A DNA stretch of 64,000 nucleotides from CALGDE01 sp964655355. GTDB taxonomy: Bacteria > Cyanobacteriota > Cyanobacteriia > CACIAM-69d. Below, piece after piece: positions 36,224 through 44,556 of this stretch (its first letter is position 1; each line of letters starts with the position of its first letter). Under the pieces are notes generated by a model that did not search any database, was not told the DNA's origin, and worked only from the letters and a program-made list of their open reading frames with translations. The stretch covers positions 72,610 to 136,609 of the forward strand of contig CAZZMD010000003.1 in NCBI GenBank assembly GCA_964655355.1. Reading direction: 5' to 3'. Made by a program: the position numbers and the translations under genes.

Positions 36224-36700
36224 ATGTCTTCTGATCTTTCCATCGCTCCTCCCCAGTCCCAACAACCGGATGAATTCTGGCGCGGCATTCAAGAGTTTAA
36301 CCGGGGCGAATTTTATGCCTGCCATGACACCCTTGAGGCGCTGTGGATTGAGGCGATGGAACCGGACAAGACGTTTTACCAAGGCATCCTACAGATTGCG
36401 GTCGGCATTTATCACCTCAGCAATTTGAACTGGCGCGGGGCAGCCATCTTGATGGGGGAAGGATTGAACCGTTTGAACCGCTATGACGGCAGCTATGGCG
36501 GCATTGATGTGGATGAGCTGATTGGGGATAGTGCAGCCCTGTTGCGGGGTCTTCAGGGGGCCGGAGAGGAGAAGGTCGGCGCTGTGGCCAAGGCCCTTGC
36601 ATTGGTTTCCGAGGATGAGATCCCACCGGCTAGCGCGACTTCATCCCAAGAATTTTCCGAACTGTCCCTGCCTCGCATCACTGTTTTGGCCGAGTCGTGA
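36224..36700 (+). CDS. DUF309 family protein
   Basis: The 158-residue all-helical protein carries the DUF309 block FWRGIQEFNRGEFYACHDTLEALWIEA ... FYQGILQIAVGIYHLSNLNWRGAAILMGEGLNRL. Glu, His and Tyr of the HDTLE motif are conserved, but no activity is established for the family. It starts 33 bases after the DUF58 gene. Confidence 0.85.
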   Translation: MSSDLSIAPPQSQQPDEFWRGIQEFNRGEFYACHDTLEALWIEAMEPDKTFYQGILQIAVGIYHLSNLNWRGAAILMGEGLNRLNRYDGSYGGIDVDELIGDSAALLRGLQGAGEEKVGAVAKALALVSEDEIPPASATSSQEFSELSLPRITVLAES

Positions 36701-36711
36701 AGTCCTGTGGG

Positions 36712-36737
36712 CATAACTCGCTGCCATAACTCGCTGC
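36712..36737. repeat. 13-bp tandem repeat, two copies
   Basis: CATAACTCGCTGC occurs at 36712-36724 and again at 36725-36737, followed by a third partial CATA. It lies just after the DUF309 stop codon. Confidence 0.7.
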
Positions 36738-36956
36738 CATAGACCCACTGGCACCAACGGTTTCCCCTGATGGCCTCTCTGATGATCTGGCGATTGATCT
36801 GGCGATCGACAGCCCATCAAAAATCGGCTGGAGGCCAATGGGCGATCAGACGGGCAGCGTCGCAACGTGCACCCCATCCGTATCTGCCTCTTAGCTCCAG
36901 ACGATTTTCTGGCCAATTTTCAGCCGACTAATTTTCAGCGCCGAGCGAGATGCACC

Positions 36957-37295
36957 CTAGATTGCGGCGTCGCCTTTTTCGCTGGTCCGGATACGAACGA
37001 TGTCATCCACCGGGGAGATGAAGATCTTACCGTCACCGATCTCGCCGGTGCGGGCTGCGGTAATGACTTTATCAACGACCATATCCACGGTTTCGTCGTC
37101 TACAACCACTTCAATTTTGAGCTTTTGCAAGAACTCAACGGTGTACTCGGAGCCGCGATAACGCTCAGTTTGTCCTTTTTGGCGACCAAAACCCCGCACC
37201 TCGGACACGGTCATACCAACGATGCCAGCGTTGACGAGGGCAATCTTGACATCATCTAGTTTGAAGGGGCGGATGATCGCTTCGATTTTCTTCAC
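36957..37295 (-). CDS. glnB: Nitrogen regulatory protein P-II
   Basis: PII senses ATP/ADP and 2-oxoglutarate and controls nitrogen assimilation, in cyanobacteria through NAGK, PipX and transporters. With a GTG start at 37295 the protein has exactly 112 residues, the family length, and begins MKKIEAIIRPFK. The T-loop reads QTERYRGSEY, with Ser49 (the cyanobacterial phosphorylation site) and Tyr51. The C-terminal signature TGEIGDGKIFISPVDDIVRIRT is intact. A longer frame opens at ATG 37361, but GAGGA eight bases before the GTG and the family length favour GTG. No clear NtcA box (GTA-N8-TAC) is seen upstream. Confidence 0.95.
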   Translation of the reverse strand: MKKIEAIIRPFKLDDVKIALVNAGIVGMTVSEVRGFGRQKGQTERYRGSEYTVEFLQKLKIEVVVDDETVDMVVDKVITAARTGEIGDGKIFISPVDDIVRIRTSEKGDAAI

Positions 37296-37861
37296 AGGGT
37301 CTTTCCTCATTATTTTTAAATGGACCGGAACCGATGGCCCATCAGGCTTGCCCTGATCCATGGGTCCCCATTGCCTTTTCGATTGTTGGGTGAGTTCTTC
37401 GATCTGTCAACTCACCTTCAAAGACGTTATTGATGTCTCCTCATCAACGTCTCCTAAAGGCGCTCCCTGAGGGGGATAGGGGGGATGAAAGGGGCCATTC
37501 CGGGGGGTTGTGTAATGCCATTGTCCCCGCCAACGCCGAGGAGCAAGGTAGAAATTAACAGTTTCATAACTTCGCTCATCTTTTCTTCTCATTTTTTCTG
37601 CTCATTCGGTGCGTGCGATCCGGGTCTGAGGGAGGAGCGATCGCCCCAGGGTTGGTCATAGAAGAGGGGGTGGTGATGAGGATTTATGACAAATCATGCA
37701 ACATCAGAAACTTAACCCTGACGCGGGAGGGGGAGAGGGCGTAAAGATAGGTGGGGAGCAATTTTGGCTTGCTCCGGGAATGCATCAAAACCGTATCTTT
37801 CAATACGATTTCGATGCGCTTTTCCATTCCTTCGCCTTTCAAGTCGCCTTTTTTCATCACG
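37296..37861. other. Divergent intergenic region between glnB and the PBP2 gene
   Basis: The region presumably holds both promoters. I looked for GTA-N8-TAC (NtcA) and found only poor matches. No gene is supported. Confidence 0.4.
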
Positions 37862-39697
37862 ATGGGAGATGCCATGGCCAGTCGTTTTCCTCTCCAAAGT
37901 CGCGCTGGGTATTCGTCGCCACGAGCTACCTCTCGAGCGGCATCGACCGACCAGCCCAATCGAAGTTTGCAGACGGCGATTTTGGTGGGGTTGATGAGTT
38001 TGCCGATGTTGGCGATCGGGCTGCGGTTGGTGGATTTGCAGTTGCAGCAGGGCTCGACGTTACGGGAGCAGGCGGAGCTGAATCGGAGCCGCCGAACCCC
38101 AATTCCGGCGGCGCGGGGGGCTATCTACGATCGCCAAGGAAAATTGTTGGCGGGAAGCCAGTTAACCCGGTCGATTTATCTCACCCCCCAACGGCGATCG
38201 CCGGCGGAGTGGAAGCGCCTACTGACGCCCCTGGCGGAATATCTGGAGCGCCCCGTTCAGGAGATTCTCCAAACCATTAACGAGAAGCAGCAGACGGGAC
38301 AGTTGGAGCATCCCATCCGCATTGCGCGGCAGTTATCTCCCCAAGGATTTGTTGTGTTTGCGGAAAGTGGATTGTCCCAGCGGGGTCTGTGGATCCAGGC
38401 GGAGGCGACGCGGGATTATCCCCAGAAGACGGTGGCAGCCCAGGTGTTGGGATATACCGGTGAGGCGTCGGCGGCGGAAATGGAGGCGAATCCGGAGTTT
38501 CCCGTGGGCATGATTGTCGGGCGGGCGGGGGTCGAACAGTTGGCGGATAAGGCGCTGCGGGGGGAATGGGGCTATGAGCGCTTAGAAGCCGATGCGAAAG
38601 GGGTGATTAATCGACGGTTGGGGCGTCGGGAGCCGGTGTCTGGGCAGCCTGTCCGGTTGACCTTGGATGCGGCGATGCAGCGGACGGCGGAGATGGCCTT
38701 GGGCGATCGCCGAGGGGGCGTGGCGGCCATTGATATCAAAACGGGTCGGGTGCTGGTGTTGGCCAGTCGACCGGGGTTTGATCCGAATTTATTTACCGAT
38801 GGTCTAACCTCCCAGGAGTGGCAACAGCTCCAGGGCAGGCATACGCCCCTGCTCAATCGGGCCCTTCAGGGCTATCCCCCCGCCAGCACGTTTAAAATTG
38901 CAACGGCGATCGCCGGGATGCAAAGCGGTAAATATCATCCTGGATCGCGGATCCCCACCTTTAACGCCATTGTGTTGGGGGGGCACGCCTTCCGGGAACA
39001 CAGCGGCAGCTATGGGGTGATTGGGTTTGAAGATGCCCTCGCCTACAGCAGCAATACGTTTTTCTATCAAATCGGCTTGAAAATTGGCCCCGAGGCGATC
39101 GCCCAATGGAGCCGTCAGCTCGGCATTGGTCAGCCCCTCCAGTTGGGATTGGGCTCGGGGACCGTCGGCTCGATCCCTACCCCCGCGACTAAGGAGGAAA
39201 AACATGGGGAACCCTGGTATGCGGGGGACACCGTGAGTATGTCCATTGGCCAGGGGGTGGTGTTGGCGACGCCTTTGGAGCTGGCCACCATGACCGCCGC
39301 GGTGGCGAATGGGGGGCAGCGGGTGATTCCCCATTTGTTGGAAAGTCAAACGGCCCAGAAAACTTATCAGCCCCAGCCCACTGGCATTGATCCCAAGGTG
39401 ATCAAAGTCGTTCGTGATGGCTTGGTGGCGACGGTGGAGCGGGGCACGGCTCGCAGTCTGGGGGATGGCAGCATTCCCCCCAATGGCGGCAAGACGGGCA
39501 CTGCTGAAGTTCCCCATGGGCGCAGCAATGCCATGTTTGTGGGCTTTGCCCCGGCGGATAATCCTCAAATTGCGATCGCCGTCGCGGTGGAAAATGGCGG
39601 CTATGGCGGCGCGGTAGCAGCTCCGATCGCCAAAGCGGTCTACGGCACCTATTTCAAATCCTCCCCCGCCGCCGCAGCCCAGGCCCCCGCCCCATAA
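37862..39697 (+). CDS. mrdA: Penicillin-binding protein 2 (class B transpeptidase)
   Basis: A monofunctional transpeptidase that crosslinks peptidoglycan, in the elongation (PBP2) subgroup. After a short cytoplasmic tail there is one membrane helix (ILVGLMSLPMLAIGLRLVDL), the dimerisation domain starting RRTPIPAARGAIYDRQGKLLA, and the transpeptidase domain. Its three active-site motifs are visible: PPASTFKIAT (SxxK), YSSNTFFYQ (SxN) and GGKTGTAEVP (KTG). The frame opens at 37751, but its first 37 residues look unlike this family; ATG 37862 or ATG 37874 is the likelier start. No RodA partner is nearby. Confidence 0.92.
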   Translation: MGDAMASRFPLQSRAGYSSPRATSRAASTDQPNRSLQTAILVGLMSLPMLAIGLRLVDLQLQQGSTLREQAELNRSRRTPIPAARGAIYDRQGKLLAGSQLTRSIYLTPQRRSPAEWKRLLTPLAEYLERPVQEILQTINEKQQTGQLEHPIRIARQLSPQGFVVFAESGLSQRGLWIQAEATRDYPQKTVAAQVLGYTGEASAAEMEANPEFPVGMIVGRAGVEQLADKALRGEWGYERLEADAKGVINRRLGRREPVSGQPVRLTLDAAMQRTAEMALGDRRGGVAAIDIKTGRVLVLASRPGFDPNLFTDGLTSQEWQQLQGRHTPLLNRALQGYPPASTFKIATAIAGMQSGKYHPGSRIPTFNAIVLGGHAFREHSGSYGVIGFEDALAYSSNTFFYQIGLKIGPEAIAQWSRQLGIGQPLQLGLGSGTVGSIPTPATKEEKHGEPWYAGDTVSMSIGQGVVLATPLELATMTAAVANGGQRVIPHLLESQTAQKTYQPQPTGIDPKVIKVVRDGLVATVERGTARSLGDGSIPPNGGKTGTAEVPHGRSNAMFVGFAPADNPQIAIAVAVENGGYGGAVAAPIAKAVYGTYFKSSPAAAAQAPAP

Positions 39698-39925
39698 AAT
39701 CCCCCCAACGGGGCCAGTTCCCAAAGCAGTTACTCCGGCGGCCATATCACGCGATATCACAGACGATATCAACGGAGTTAGGGGTTATCTTTGGGAAGGG
39801 CAACGCTTCCGTGGCTACTGATTTGTGGCTATTGAATTGTTGACAAGGCACGCGTCCCAACCTGCGATCGCCCTGGTCCCCGGTGCCGTTCTATCCACTC
39901 CACCCTCCCCCCGTCGGCCCATTTT

Positions 39926-40237
39926 ATGTCTGAGTCTCTCAATCGCCATATCGAACAAACCCCTGGGATTCGCGGCGGCCGCCCCCGTATTGCCGGTACC
40001 CGCATCACCGTGGCGGACATTGCCATCATGCATCTGCGCATGGGACAGTCCCTCGAGGAAGTTGCAGGGCGCTACAGCTTGGGATTAGCGGCGGTGTATG
40101 TCGCAATGGCTTACTACTATGATCGCCGGGAGGATATCGAGCGCAGTATCCGAGAAGATCTTGCGTTTGTGGAGGGATTCCAGCGCAGCAATCTATCGTT
40201 ACTGGAGGATAAAGCCCGTAACCTCTCCGGTGATTGA
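39926..40237 (+). CDS. DUF433 protein (putative antitoxin)
   Basis: The 103-residue protein matches DUF433: GIRGGRPRIAGTRITVADIAIMHLRMGQSLEEVAGRYSLGLAAVYVAMAYYYDRREDIERSI. The family has an HTH-like N-terminal part and is commonly encoded with DUF5615 PIN-like proteins as a toxin-antitoxin pair. The DUF5615 gene lies 239 bases downstream, farther than usual. Confidence 0.88.
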   Translation: MSESLNRHIEQTPGIRGGRPRIAGTRITVADIAIMHLRMGQSLEEVAGRYSLGLAAVYVAMAYYYDRREDIERSIREDLAFVEGFQRSNLSLLEDKARNLSGD

Positions 40238-40476
40238 AAGCGATTGCAGAAGGGGCTTACAACTGGTTTGCGGCTACGCATCCTAGTCGCCCTATCTAGG
40301 GAGAGCAATTTTAAGGTCGCGCCTTTTTCGCACCTTTAATGCCGCGTCCTATCGCGTCCCAACGCCCCTAGCGATTAGGATTCTTTCTGGGGCGATCGCA
40401 AAAAACGCAAAATCTGCCCCCCAGCCTCACCCAACTCGCCTTCTCCCTCCTATCCACCTCAATAGCCCCAAAGGAC

Positions 40477-40821
40477 GTGAGCAGAACACGAATTGGCTAC
40501 TACCTCGATGAAAATATTGACCCGGTCGTTGCCCAGGCCCTGCGGCATTACGGCATCAAGGTAACAACCCCCGTCGAGACCGGATTGCGCACCCACGGTG
40601 ATATGGACCAACTGGTGTTGGCCTGTCAGCGACAGCAAGTGATGGTGACGACCGATGCCAGTCTGCTGCGCAACACCCAAAATCAGGCGGTGCACTTCGG
40701 CATTATTTACTATTCGCCCAATGAATTGGGATCCAGCGATATGATCCGCCGCCTGATTCATATCTATGAGGCGCTAACCCCCGAGGAAATGCTCGGCCAT
40801 GTGGAGATCTTGCGCCTGTAG
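40477..40821 (+). CDS. DUF5615 PIN-like protein (putative toxin)
   Basis: The 114-residue protein fits DUF5615 (Mut7-C/PIN-like): YYLDENIDPVVAQALRHYGIKVTTPVETGLRTHGDMDQLVLACQRQQVMVTTDASLL, with Asp/Glu of LDEN, Asp of GDMDQL and Asp of TTDASL as the acidic ribonuclease cluster. The start is GTG at 40477 (AAGGAC upstream). Together with the DUF433 gene it likely forms a type II toxin-antitoxin locus. Confidence 0.85.
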   Translation: MSRTRIGYYLDENIDPVVAQALRHYGIKVTTPVETGLRTHGDMDQLVLACQRQQVMVTTDASLLRNTQNQAVHFGIIYYSPNELGSSDMIRRLIHIYEALTPEEMLGHVEILRL

Positions 40822-40884
40822 TATTCCGCGCCAGTATTCTGCGCCCTTAGCGATCGCCCATAGGGTTAGAACCATAGGCTCAAA

Positions 40885-41115
40885 TTAGCGGGTGCCAGAT
40901 CCTCGGCTGCTAGACGGCGCGCCTCGATCGCCTCGGGGCATCGCCCCTTTCGTCATGGGTGCCCAAACAGACGCGAGTGATCGCCCCTGAAACAATACCT
41001 GTTCTGCAGCTGCACCAGAGCGATGGGACTCCATCTCCACCGCGATCGTCTCGGAAACGGCGTCTCCAAAACTCGACAACGACATCAGACCCAAAACCAG
41101 GGAAAGAAAACTCAT
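40885..41115 (-). CDS. Possible small exported protein
   Basis: The 76-residue frame starts with a short hydrophobic segment (MSFLSLVLGLMSLSSFGDA) like a signal peptide and ends in RGDRGAPSSSRGSGTR, which resembles a Gly/Arg motif (RGAPxxRxGGGTR) of some cyanobacterial exported proteins. HIP1-like bases within it and the codon use suit the neighbourhood. No family can be assigned; it may not be a gene. Confidence 0.4.
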   Translation of the reverse strand: MSFLSLVLGLMSLSSFGDAVSETIAVEMESHRSGAAAEQVLFQGRSLASVWAPMTKGAMPRGDRGAPSSSRGSGTR

Positions 41116-41487
41116 AGGATCGCCTGCTGGATGACTAGGGGGAGCCGCATCTCAGAGAAAACCGGATGCAGACTCAAATCGACGGTTGGAGTGAGGGAAA
41201 AAGACTGGAGCAGCATTTCCATCCGCTGAGGGTCAACTGGAAATGCGAATTACTGGAGGAATAACTCAAAAAAGATGACGCTGGGCGCTCAATCAAAGAA
41301 GCTTTCGTTAGATACGCGGCCGGGAAGATACGTGACCGGACATTAGCCGATCCCACCTCTTCAAAGGGTAGGAGTGAAGCGGTACTTACCATAACTCCGC
41401 TAAAAACACAGTAACTCAGATCAGCGCGGCCCGCCGTACGAGTCACCAAATCATAGAAATTTCTTTAGAAATGGCGAGTATCTGCGT
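41116..41487. other. Intergenic region, nothing recognised
   Basis: These 372 bases have no supported gene. Near 41456-41470 the short inverted repeat ATTTCTTTAGAAAT lies just past the sbpA stop, perhaps as a weak terminator for that gene. Confidence 0.3.
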
Positions 41488-42579
41488 TTAGGCTTGGGAT
41501 CGCAGGCGATCAAACATGGCGCCGCTATCAAAGAAGTCGCTTTGAATCTGGGACCAACTGCCGAATTCTGACGCTTCGCCCAAGTGACGGATAGTGGGGT
41601 GTTCCTCGGCGAATTCGGCTTGGATTTGAGGATTAACGACCCGGAAGCCCACCTTTGCAAATTCCCGTTGGGCTTCGGGAGAGAAGAGAAATTGGGCGAA
41701 GGCTTCGGTGACGGCGCGATTGTTGTGTTTGTCGATGTTGCGATCCACTAGGGCGATCGGGTTTTCGATGCGGATGTTGTCGTCGGGGATCAGGTAAGGC
41801 AGTTTTTCGCCATTTTGAGCCGCTAGGATGGCTTCATTTTCATAGTTGATCAGCACATCGCCTCGGGATTGTTTGTAGAAAATGCCCGTGGCTTCGCGAG
41901 AGTCTCGGGGGAGGATGGGGGCATTGCCGTAGACTGCGCCGGTGAAGGCTTCGGCGGCGTCCTCGGTTTTGCCTTGGCGAAGGCCCGCTTGCCAGAGGGC
42001 GAGGAAATTCCAGCGGGCGGCGCCGGAGGTTTTGGGGTCGGCGGTGAGGACGGAGATTTCCGGACGGGTCAGGTCAGACCAACTTTGGATATTGACGGGG
42101 TTGCCTTCTCGATAGATCAGGGCGACGACGGATTCGGTGGGAACGCTGTGGTTGGGTTGGGTGTCTTCCCAACCGGGTTTGACGAGCTGTTCCTGCTCTA
42201 GCTTTTGGATATCTAGGGGGAGGGACAGGTGGACGAGGTCGGCGTCAAGACCATCCAGGACGGCGCGAGTCTGGCTGCCGGAGGGGCCGTAGCTTTGGGT
42301 GATGATGACCTTTTCGTTATGGGTCTCCTGCCATTGTTGGGTGAAGGCGGGGATGATGTTGCGATAGGCCGCTTTTGTGGTGTTGATGGAGACGAGGGTG
42401 AGTTCAATGGTGGGGAGGCCGTCTCCGCGGAAGGGGAGGGTGGTGCAGGCAATCAGGCTGGCGACCAGGGCGATCGCCCCCAGGAATTTTCCCCATTGAT
42501 AAATGCCGGTGGTCTGCCGTAGAAAGTATCGGACTCGGTACCACCGATGGGCGATCGCGTGAAGGATAGGTCTGGCCAT
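41488..42579 (-). CDS. sbpA: Sulfate ABC transporter substrate-binding protein
   Basis: This is the periplasmic sulfate/thiosulfate-binding component. The 363-residue protein has a membrane-targeting N-terminus ending in LVASLIAC, a lipobox, so it is likely a lipoprotein. The mature part has the sulfate-binding family landmarks: ELTLVSINTTKAAYRNIIPAF, QSYGPSGSQTRAVLDGLDADLVHLSL, TADPKTSGAARWNFLALW, GDVLINYENEAILA. The permease and ATPase genes (CysT/W/A) are absent here, so it is separated from its partners. Confidence 0.9.
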   Translation of the reverse strand: MARPILHAIAHRWYRVRYFLRQTTGIYQWGKFLGAIALVASLIACTTLPFRGDGLPTIELTLVSINTTKAAYRNIIPAFTQQWQETHNEKVIITQSYGPSGSQTRAVLDGLDADLVHLSLPLDIQKLEQEQLVKPGWEDTQPNHSVPTESVVALIYREGNPVNIQSWSDLTRPEISVLTADPKTSGAARWNFLALWQAGLRQGKTEDAAEAFTGAVYGNAPILPRDSREATGIFYKQSRGDVLINYENEAILAAQNGEKLPYLIPDDNIRIENPIALVDRNIDKHNNRAVTEAFAQFLFSPEAQREFAKVGFRVVNPQIQAEFAEEHPTIRHLGEASEFGSWSQIQSDFFDSGAMFDRLRSQA

Positions 42580-42755
42580 GGGTTATGGATTCCCGGTAAT
42601 TGAGGCACGGTCCCGATCAATATTGAATATTGATTGAGGGGAGGGGGAAGGGCCGTTTTTGCCGCATTTGATAATACCGTGCGGAATGGGAAGGCCGGGA
42701 TCTGAGCCTGAATCTGGTCCTGAAATAGCTTTGGGACCGGTGCTAAAATCCGGGG

Positions 42756-42770
42756 TGAGAATGATTCCCA
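42756..42770 (+). promoter_or_regulatory. Zur/Fur-like operator upstream of the metal ABC transporter
   Basis: TGAGAATGATTCCCA is a 7-1-7 inverted repeat with six of seven base pairs matched, close to the Zur/Fur-family consensus (TGATAAT-N-ATTATCA). It lies 89 bases before the ATPase start, a promoter-like distance. It would repress the transporter when metal is plentiful. Confidence 0.5.
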
Positions 42771-42858
42771 GTCTTGCTCTGAAGGCTCCTAAGGGCATGC
42801 AGTTGGGGAAGTTTTAGAAATTGGCTAGGCATGACGCCAGGATTGAAGGCAATTTTTT

Positions 42859-43596
42859 ATGCTGGATGTGCAGAATTTGACGGCGGTGTATGGCGATCGC
42901 GTTGCCCTGGCGGATGTCTCCCTGATGGTGGCCCCTGGGGAGGTCGTGGGGCTTTTGGGACCGAATGGGGCGGGGAAAAGTACGTTGTTGAAGGCGATTG
43001 TAGGGCTGGTGTCTGTGAAGTCGGGGATGGTGTCCTATGCCAATTGCCCCGTCTGTGCTCAGAAGCGGAAGATGGCTTATGTGCCCCAGCGGGCGGCGAT
43101 TGATTGGTCCTATCCCATTTCTGTGGAGCAGGCGGTGTTGACGGGGCGGACGGTGCAGCGGGGCTGGTGGCGATCGCTGAAGCAGGGCGATCGCACGGTG
43201 GCGCGGACGGCGATGGAGCGGTTGGGGATTTGGCAATGGCGGCGGCGACCGGTGGGGGAGTTGTCGGGGGGGCAGCAGCAGCGGGTATTTTTGGCGCGGG
43301 CGATCGCTCAGGATGCGGAAGTGCTGCTATTGGATGAGCCGTTGACGGGGGTTGATCGCGAGAGTGAGGCGTTGTTGTGGACTGTGGTGGAAGAGCTGCG
43401 GCAGGACGGGAGAATGCTGTTGGTGGCCAGCCATGAGTGGGGGCGATCGCTGGAGCGCTATGACCGATTAGTGTTGTTAAATCGCTCACTGGTGGCAGTG
43501 GGGGAGCCGCGGGCGGTGCTAAGTCCTGAGAATTTGGCTCGAACCTATCAAACCTTGGAGGGGGGGTGCTGTTTCCCCCAGTCATCGGTCGCCTAG
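42859..43596 (+). CDS. Metal ABC transporter ATPase (Zn/Mn type)
   Basis: This is the ATPase of a zinc- or manganese-type importer (ZnuC/MntA family). Walker A is GPNGAGKST, the Q-loop YVPQRA, the signature LSGGQQQRVFLARA and Walker B LLLDEPLTGVD; the H-loop is ASHEW. An unusual CPVCAQKRK segment (about residues 59-67) before the Q-loop has a CxxC pair that could bind metal. The Zur-like box upstream favours zinc. The permease gene follows 53 bases later; no binding-protein gene is present in the window. Confidence 0.92.
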   Translation: MLDVQNLTAVYGDRVALADVSLMVAPGEVVGLLGPNGAGKSTLLKAIVGLVSVKSGMVSYANCPVCAQKRKMAYVPQRAAIDWSYPISVEQAVLTGRTVQRGWWRSLKQGDRTVARTAMERLGIWQWRRRPVGELSGGQQQRVFLARAIAQDAEVLLLDEPLTGVDRESEALLWTVVEELRQDGRMLLVASHEWGRSLERYDRLVLLNRSLVAVGEPRAVLSPENLARTYQTLEGGCCFPQSSVA

Positions 43597-43649
43597 CGAC
43601 AGTCGTAATAATTCAGTAGTAGTGCCAGTAGTAATAACGGGGTAACGGG

Positions 43650-44471
43650 ATGGGGTGGCTATCGGAGCCCTGGGGCTATGAGTTTTTTGTGAATGCCCTA
43701 ATCACAGGGTGGATTGTGGGGGTGATGTGTCCGTTGGTGGGCACGTTTTTGGTGCTGTTGCGGTTGGCGTTGTTGGGGGATGCGATCTCCCATGCGGTGA
43801 TTCCGGGGTTGGCGATCGCCCATGCGTTGGAGATTGATCTCACGGTGGGGGCATTTATCGCGGGGATGGCCAGTTCTTGGGTGGCGACTTTTATCAGGGG
43901 GCAAGGACGGGTGCGGGCAGATTCGGCGGTGGCGCTTACGTTTGCGACCTTTTTTGGCATTGGCATTATTTTGATCTCCCTCTTTAGAACTCGGGTGGAT
44001 TTGGAGGGGATCCTATTTGGAGACGTGCTGAGTGTGACCCAGTGGGATATGGTCCAAGCGGCGATCGCAACGGTCCTGATCCTGATTCTGCTAACGCTGC
44101 ACTACAAAGAACTCTTATTTTTCACCTTCGATCCCATTGGTGCCGCTGCCGCTGGCCTGCCCACGGAGGTCCTCCATTACGGCCTGATGGGATGCGTAAC
44201 CCTCGCGGTGGTGACCGCCATGAAAATCGTTGGGACGATCCTGGTGATCGCGTTGTTGGTCGGGCCTGCCGTCACCGCATCTCTATGGGTGCGATCGCTC
44301 CATTGGACCCTGATCCTCGCCGCTGGTTTCGGCGTTCTCGGCTGCACCCTCGGCATCTACTTCAGCTACTTTTTTGATCTTCCTTCGGGTCCTGCTATCT
44401 CGTTGACCCTCTTCACCCAATTTCTGATTAGTTGGATGATTACTAGTCGCTTGCGATCTGCCGCGCCTTAA
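43650..44471 (+). CDS. Metal ABC transporter permease (Zn/Mn type)
   Basis: The 273-residue membrane protein has about eight to nine helices and the ABC-3 family pattern: CPLVGTFLVLLRLALLGDAISHAVIPGLAIAH near the N-terminus, FGIGIILISLF, FDPIGAAAAGLP (coupling helix), and MKIVGTILVIALLVGPAVTASL. It forms an importer with the ATPase encoded just upstream. The solute-binding protein must be encoded elsewhere. Confidence 0.92.
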   Translation: MGWLSEPWGYEFFVNALITGWIVGVMCPLVGTFLVLLRLALLGDAISHAVIPGLAIAHALEIDLTVGAFIAGMASSWVATFIRGQGRVRADSAVALTFATFFGIGIILISLFRTRVDLEGILFGDVLSVTQWDMVQAAIATVLILILLTLHYKELLFFTFDPIGAAAAGLPTEVLHYGLMGCVTLAVVTAMKIVGTILVIALLVGPAVTASLWVRSLHWTLILAAGFGVLGCTLGIYFSYFFDLPSGPAISLTLFTQFLISWMITSRLRSAAP

Positions 44472-44556
44472 CCTATCCCGCTCCCGACGACATGCCATCA
44501 TAAATCCGGCATTCGTTACGGCGAGCTGCAACGTCAAAGCATAAGGGAGAGTGACC

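Noticed and set aside
37296..37680. NtcA box upstream of glnB
   Set aside because: The expected GTA-N8-TAC was searched by eye on both strands; the best segments lack the final TAC.
40238..40476. Unannotated gene between DUF433 and DUF5615
   Set aside because: No open frame with a plausible start is present in these 239 bases, and the spacing is only unusual.
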